From: UBA5336 sp964415675
GTDB lineage: Bacteria; Pseudomonadota; Alphaproteobacteria; Caulobacterales; Hyphomonadaceae
Reading direction: 5' to 3'
NCBI GenBank assembly: GCA_964415675.1
Contig: CAYQBG010000012.1
Coordinates: 62,001-126,000, forward strand
DNA: 64,000 bases
Shown: positions 59,924 to 64,000 of the stretch, in pieces
Position numbering within the stretch: position 1 is the first letter of the stretch
Layout of the letters: every line of letters starts with the position of its first letter
Notes under the pieces: generated by a model
Told to the model about the DNA's origin: nothing
Databases searched by the model: none
What the model saw: only the letters and a program-made list of their open reading frames with translations
Program-made: the position numbers and the translations under genes

Positions 59924-61426
59924 TCAGGCGCTTTGTCGCAGACGTCTCCGCCGTTGGACGGATGAGGGGATTCCGAGGCTTTCCCGATACTTGGCAACGG
60001 TGCGCCGCGCAATTTCGACGCCATACCCTGTCAGGATTTCTACAATCTGGTCATCCGAGAGCACATTGGCGGGCGTTTCATTCTCAATAAGCCCCTTGAT
60101 GCGATAGCGCACCGACTCGGCCGAATGAGCATCGCCGCCGCCGGTCGCGGGAATGGCCGCCGAGAAGAAGTATTTGAGCTCGAACACGCCGCGCGGGGTC
60201 GACATGTATTTGTTCGATGTCACCCGGCTGACAGTGGATTCATGCATCTCGATCGCATCGGCGACCTGTTTCAGGTTGAGCGGGCGAAGATGCGCGACAC
60301 CATGCGCGAAGAAAGCATCCTGCTGGCGAACCAGTTCGCTGGCCACCTTCAGGATTGTGCGGGCACGCTGGTCGAGAGACTTGATCAGCCAGGTGGCGTT
60401 GGCCGCGCATTCGGAGATGAATTCCTTCTCATTTTCCCGCATCGGCAGCGAAGACACTTCAGCATAATAGGCTTTGTCCATCAGCACCCGCGGCAGCGTT
60501 TCGGAATTCAGCTCTACCGCGAAACGCCCGTCATGCAGTTCGCGCACAAACACATCCGGCGCCACGGCAACAGTCGCATCGCTGGCAAAGCCAGAGCCTG
60601 GACGCGGGGTGAGGTTGCGCAGCTCCTCGATCATGTCGCGAATATCGGCCTTGTCGACACCGCACGCCTCGCTGAGCGCGGCGAGGTCGAATTTGGCCAC
60701 AAGATCAAGATTATCGACAAGTGCCGCCATGGCAGGATCGAACCGGTCGCGCTCCTGCAACTGCAAGGACAGGCATTCGGGAACCGAGCGCGCCATGACA
60801 CCGGTCGGGTCGAAACCATGGCAAAAGCCGAGCACGCTCTCAACATCGGCCTCTTCTGTACCGAGGGCTTGCGCCACTTCGGCCAGGTCGGCGCGGCAAT
60901 AGCCCCCCTCATCGGTCTCGTCGATGAGGCGCGCCGCGATCAGCCGGTCTGCCGGCGTCAGACTCGCAAGATTGAGCTGGTTCTGGAGATGGTCACGCAG
61001 CGTCTTTTCGCTGGTGGCCACGCCCTCAAAATCGAAATCTTCACCAGAACCGCCCGCCCCAACGCCGGACCAGTCAGTCTGCGCCGATGGCCCGGTCGCA
61101 TCGGCAGCCGCCATGGGCAAGTCCGACCCGGTGCCGGATTCATAGACATCCTCACTCGGCGCATCAAGCGCCTCGCGCGCCTCATGCAGTCCGCTCGAAT
61201 CATCAAGGGTCAGGCTTTCACCTGGCGCTTCCACGCCTGAGCCTGGCGAGTCGCCCGAATCTTCTCCATCGCCGGCCTTAAGCAGGGGATTGCGTTCAAG
61301 CTCCGCCTCAACGAATTCGGCGAGTTCGATATTGGACAACTGCAACAGCTTGATCGCCTGCTGGAGCTGCGGGGTCATGACCAGAGACTGGCTCTGGCGG
61401 AGATCGATACGCTGTTTGATACTCAT
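59924..61426 (-). CDS. rpoN: RNA polymerase sigma-54 factor
   Basis: This 500-residue sigma factor recognises -24/-12 promoters. Region I begins MSIKQRIDLRQSQSLVMTPQ and contains QQAIKLLQLSNIELAEFVE, for enhancer-dependent control. An acidic linker follows (residues about 60-150). The core-binding domain and the C-terminal RpoN box (IARRTVAKYRESLGI) are intact. It is 5 bp after lptB, the standard lptB-rpoN arrangement. Confidence 0.98.
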   Translation of the reverse strand: MSIKQRIDLRQSQSLVMTPQLQQAIKLLQLSNIELAEFVEAELERNPLLKAGDGEDSGDSPGSGVEAPGESLTLDDSSGLHEAREALDAPSEDVYESGTGSDLPMAAADATGPSAQTDWSGVGAGGSGEDFDFEGVATSEKTLRDHLQNQLNLASLTPADRLIAARLIDETDEGGYCRADLAEVAQALGTEEADVESVLGFCHGFDPTGVMARSVPECLSLQLQERDRFDPAMAALVDNLDLVAKFDLAALSEACGVDKADIRDMIEELRNLTPRPGSGFASDATVAVAPDVFVRELHDGRFAVELNSETLPRVLMDKAYYAEVSSLPMRENEKEFISECAANATWLIKSLDQRARTILKVASELVRQQDAFFAHGVAHLRPLNLKQVADAIEMHESTVSRVTSNKYMSTPRGVFELKYFFSAAIPATGGGDAHSAESVRYRIKGLIENETPANVLSDDQIVEILTGYGVEIARRTVAKYRESLGIPSSVQRRRRLRQSA

Positions 61427-61431
61427 AACCC

Positions 61432-62166
61432 TTATGCCGCAAACCTGTCGCCGAGATAAACGCGGCGCACTTCCTCATTATTGAGGACCATGTCCGGCGA
61501 GCCGTCGAACAGCACCTCGCCATCATACATCACATAGGCCCGATCGACGATCTCCAGGGTTTCACGAACCTGGTGATCGGTGATCAGGACACCAAGGCCG
61601 CGCTTCTTGAGATATCGGACAAGGTCTGAAATGTCCGAAATCGCCAGCGGGTCGATACCGGTGAACGGTTCGTCGAGCAGCATGAAGCTCGGCCTCGAGG
61701 CCAGTGCGCGCGCGATCTCCACCCGCCGGCGCTCACCGCCTGAAAGCGAAGTCGCGGACTGGTCGCTGAGATGACCGATATGCAGCTCCTCCAGAAGCGC
61801 TCCGACCTGTTCCTTCTGTTTTTGCCTGTTCGGCTCGAACAGTTCGACAACCGCACGGACGTTCTCCTGAACGGACATACCGCGAAAGATCGACGCTTCC
61901 TGAGGCAGATAGCCCATTCCAAGTCGCGCACGCTGATACATCGGCAGGGAGGTCACATCTTCGCCATCGATACGGATGACACCGGCGTCGGCGCCGATCA
62001 GGCCCATGATCACGTAGAAACAAGTGGTCTTGCCGGCGCCATTAGGGCCCAGCAGACCGACGATTTCCCCTCGCGTCAGGGACAGCGAAACATCGCGGAC
62101 GACCTGGCGTTTGCCAAAGCTCTTGCCAAGCCCTTCGACACCCAGGCCTTGCAGACTCTCTGTCAT
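61432..62166 (-). CDS. lptB: Lipopolysaccharide export ABC transporter ATP-binding protein
   Basis: This 244-residue ATPase drives LptFG in the LPS bridge. Walker A is GLLGPNGAGKTTCFY, the ABC signature LSGGERRRVEIARAL and Walker B FMLLDEPFTGIDP. The switch His is in VLITDHQVRETL. The C-terminal tail IVDRAYVMYDGEVLFDGSP is typical. It is followed 5 bp later by rpoN and lies about 100 bp after lptA. lptFG, lptDE are elsewhere. Confidence 0.97.
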   Translation of the reverse strand: MTESLQGLGVEGLGKSFGKRQVVRDVSLSLTRGEIVGLLGPNGAGKTTCFYVIMGLIGADAGVIRIDGEDVTSLPMYQRARLGMGYLPQEASIFRGMSVQENVRAVVELFEPNRQKQKEQVGALLEELHIGHLSDQSATSLSGGERRRVEIARALASRPSFMLLDEPFTGIDPLAISDISDLVRYLKKRGLGVLITDHQVRETLEIVDRAYVMYDGEVLFDGSPDMVLNNEEVRRVYLGDRFAA

Positions 62167-62270
62167 CCTCGTCTCCTCGCTGCAGCCAGGTGCCGCTGCC
62201 TTGAAACCTGTTTGCCGGACCTTGCTTAAGATCGCTTTAGGGCGGTCCGCTAATTTGACCCTTTCAGCGG

Positions 62271-62831
62271 CTAGCGGCCCGGGTCCGGGGTCACCATGCC
62301 AGCCGGACCGGTCGAATTTTCGGTCCCGGGTATGATCAGCATTTGCACGCGCCCCTCACCGCCTCGAAGTGTCGAACGCCCTTCGACAACATCAATGACA
62401 AGGCGCTCCCCGCGAGCCACATCTTCCCCGCGCACGAGAACCACCTCGCCCGTCAGCGTGATCGTATCGGTTTCGGCATCATATGTGCCAACCTTTCCCG
62501 TCGCCTTCAGGTCAGGCGTGACATAATAGACATTTCCTTCGGCGATCATCTTCTCGATATCACCGAACCCGCCGCCAACTCCGCCTGTTGCGCCTGTCTG
62601 GCGCGCGGCATAATTGAGGGTGACCTCGTCCGCCCTGAGCCGGGCATCGCCCTGGATGATATCGACATTCCCGATCACGAGAACTCGCCGCTCGCGCTCA
62701 AAGACCGAGGAATTGTCAGCACTGACGCGGATTGGTCCGCCGTCTGACGAAAGCTGGGCGGCCGCAGCTGGCGCTGCCAGGCTGAGCGCTGCGGCGATCG
62801 CCGCCTGTCGCAGGGTTGAACTAGCCTTCAT
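62271..62831 (-). CDS. lptA: Lipopolysaccharide transport periplasmic protein LptA
   Basis: This OstA/LptA-like protein of about 186 residues, the periplasmic bridge of LPS export, begins MKASSTLRQAAIAAALSLAA, a signal peptide. The beta-jellyroll core includes VFERERRVLVIGNVDIIQGD and ARLRADEVTLNY, typical of OstA repeats. The ATG at 62831 is chosen because it starts the signal peptide; it overlaps the lptC stop (62821-62823) by 11 bp, so translation is coupled. Confidence 0.94.
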   Translation of the reverse strand: MKASSTLRQAAIAAALSLAAPAAAAQLSSDGGPIRVSADNSSVFERERRVLVIGNVDIIQGDARLRADEVTLNYAARQTGATGGVGGGFGDIEKMIAEGNVYYVTPDLKATGKVGTYDAETDTITLTGEVVLVRGEDVARGERLVIDVVEGRSTLRGGEGRVQMLIIPGTENSTGPAGMVTPDPGR

Positions 62832-63540
62832 CGCGATCGACATCCTCATTCTGATTGATTTCTTCTGTTTCCCCGCCGGTCGCCAGGGGCGTTGCACCGG
62901 CTTCATCTTCTTCGGGATAGAAGGTCATCTCAACATTTCCGCGGAAGTTGATGACATCTCCCTGTTCGAGAATCTCGTAACTGTCGGACCTGATATCGCC
63001 AAGCGGCCCCTGGCCACGCAAGGGTTCAAGTCCCTCGATACGGCCTTCCGACACGAAAAAGCGCGCCCGTGTCGTGCGGAAGCGGTAGCCGGCAGAATCG
63101 GCCACACGGACATCCCTGAACAGGTCAAGGGTCCCGCTCGAACGGTTATATACGCCTTCGGGCGCAATCACTTCGCTGCCAAGCTCATCGACCAGTTTCG
63201 GATCAACCAGATCGACCACATTCTCATTAGCACGGCGCCGTTGCGCGCTCGCAGCGGTGATCACATAAGCCTTGCCGCTTGCATCACGTCCGGTGAACCG
63301 CGGATTGATCATGGTGACGACCTCATTGGAGCGAAACGCCTTGCGCTCCCCTGACAGGCCGGCGGCCGCGTTGCGCACGACATGACCCGCGAGCAGGCCG
63401 ATGGAAATCGCCGCGCAGGCCACGAACACCATCCGCATCAGGCGGACGAAATCCGACCGCTTGCGCGCCTGCTCCAGTGTCAGCTGCCGGCGGGGCGCCC
63501 AGACAAAATTGCTGGCGGCATCGGGGATGTTGGCACTCAT
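62821..63540 (-). CDS. lptC: LPS export ABC transporter periplasmic protein LptC
   Basis: This 239-residue protein has a single N-terminal membrane segment (FVACAAISIGLLAGHVV) and a periplasmic jellyroll domain (VVTMINPRFTGRDASGKAYV, then RVADSAGYRFRTTRARFFVS). It connects LptBFG to LptA. It is at the upstream end of the lptC-lptA-lptB-rpoN cluster. The acidic C-terminal tail (EEDEAGATPLATGGETEEI) is not conserved. It lies 122 bp after rnd. Confidence 0.94.
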   Translation of the reverse strand: MSANIPDAASNFVWAPRRQLTLEQARKRSDFVRLMRMVFVACAAISIGLLAGHVVRNAAAGLSGERKAFRSNEVVTMINPRFTGRDASGKAYVITAASAQRRRANENVVDLVDPKLVDELGSEVIAPEGVYNRSSGTLDLFRDVRVADSAGYRFRTTRARFFVSEGRIEGLEPLRGQGPLGDIRSDSYEILEQGDVINFRGNVEMTFYPEEDEAGATPLATGGETEEINQNEDVDRDEG

Positions 63541-63662
63541 GGCAAGTATCCGCGGGTAAACCGCAATGATGTTTCCAGTCTCAGTTCTTAGACAAACATC
63601 ACCATCGACGAAAGCACTTATGCCATGACGGTTTGGTCACGACCCGCGACAGAGCTGAAAGT

Positions 63663-64000
63663 TCAGCCGCTATGCGCGAAAATATCGGTATCGGCCCAGC
63701 CCGCCAGATCCAGCTCGGCCCGCATTGGCAGGAAGTCGAAACAGGCACGGGCGATATGGGTGCGCCCCTCGCGTTCGAGCATGGCTTCCAGACCGGCCTT
63801 GATCGCATGCAGGTAAAGCACGTCTGAGGCCGCATATTCCAGCTGCGCATCGCTGAGTGTCTGCGCGCCCCAGTCGGAGCTCTGCTGGGCCTTGGAAATG
63901 TCTGCGCCCGCCACTTCGCGCGCGACATGTTTCAGGCCGTGCTGGTCGGTATAGGTGCGCGCCAGTTTCGAGGCGATCTTGGTGCACCAGACCGGTGTGC
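63663..64000 (-). CDS. rnd: Ribonuclease D-like 3'-5' exonuclease (C-terminal part, runs off the right edge)
   Basis: The minus-strand frame is open to the window edge. It reads TPVWCTKIASKLARTYTDQH, then GLKHVAREVAGADISKAQQS and SDWGAQTLSDAQLEYAASDV, matching the alphaproteobacterial ribonuclease D family (DnaQ/DEDD fold). The C-terminus EGRTHIARACFDFLP is complete. The catalytic DEDD residues near the N-terminus are out of the window; the last one, Asp in YAASDVLYLH, is present. It processes tRNA and other RNA 3' ends. It precedes lptC, a common neighbour. Confidence 0.93.
   Translation of the reverse strand, partial: TPVWCTKIASKLARTYTDQHGLKHVAREVAGADISKAQQSSDWGAQTLSDAQLEYAASDVLYLHAIKAGLEAMLEREGRTHIARACFDFLPMRAELDLAGWADTDIFAHSG

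Noticed and set aside
1..64000. CRISPR arrays, insertion sequences and prophages
   Set aside because: I looked for regularly spaced repeats, transposase motifs and phage genes by reading and found none. A repeat finder would be needed to exclude short ones.

Overview
The window is a 64 kb piece of a GC-rich alphaproteobacterial chromosome. The evidence is the gene content and order: lptC-lptA-lptB-rpoN-hpf-ptsN, rpsO-pnp, a RegB/RegA redox two-component pair beside a SCO1/SenC protein, divergent mutM/ubiE followed by ubiB, infA-maf, and gltD-gltB. A Caulobacterales/Maricaulales/Hyphomonadales-like lineage is my best guess from style, but the sequence alone does not fix the genus. Almost all of it is core chromosome. 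There is no prophage, insertion sequence or CRISPR array that I can see.

Layout. 1-4.6 kb: divergent circularly permuted ATP-grasp and transglutaminase/DUF2126 genes (a predicted peptide-modification pair) plus a trypsin-like protease. 4.6-13.9 kb: ftsK, an extremely acidic secreted low-complexity protein, coaBC, mutM, ubiE, ubiB and small secreted proteins. 14.0-15.1 kb: an AT-richer two-gene island encoding a DpnI-family methyl-directed restriction endonuclease and a small protein resembling DpnD/PcfM. 15.1-20.95 kb: a branched-chain amino acid operon, ilvB - small orf - membrane protein - ilvH - WecG/STAS fusion - ilvC. It is preceded by a complete transcription attenuator: a promoter inside the end of miaA, a 12-codon leader peptide with Ile-Leu-Leu-Val-Ile, and a hairpin plus terminator. 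20.9-27.6 kb: miaA, serB, a KAS III-like enzyme, a cyclase-family protein, an Atg22-like MFS transporter and SCO1. 27.7-37.6 kb: regB-regA, maf, infA, a ligase-associated DEXH helicase, an N-acyl-amino-acid deacylase, zur and a lipoprotein. 37.6-48.8 kb: gltB/gltD, uppP, mnmC, a double-hotdog protein, an ArsC-like protein and a DUF2233 protein. 48.9-55.7 kb: DUF3429, dsbB, exoD, tRNA-Leu(CAA), a xerC-like recombinase, a CAP-domain protein, pnp and rpsO. 55.9-64 kb: a SulP transporter and a persulfide-dioxygenase-like metallohydrolase with a palindromic operator, then ptsN, hpf, rpoN, lptB, lptA, lptC and part of rnd.

The most interesting items are the DpnI/DpnD-like pair, the unusual glycosyltransferase-STAS fusion translationally coupled to ilvH, the ilv attenuator readable in full, and the divergent transglutaminase/ATP-grasp system with an adjacent protease. 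Further points of interest are the acidic repeat protein and two palindromic operators that sit on or near promoters. Long ORFs antisense to real genes are common here because of the high GC content. They were treated as shadows.
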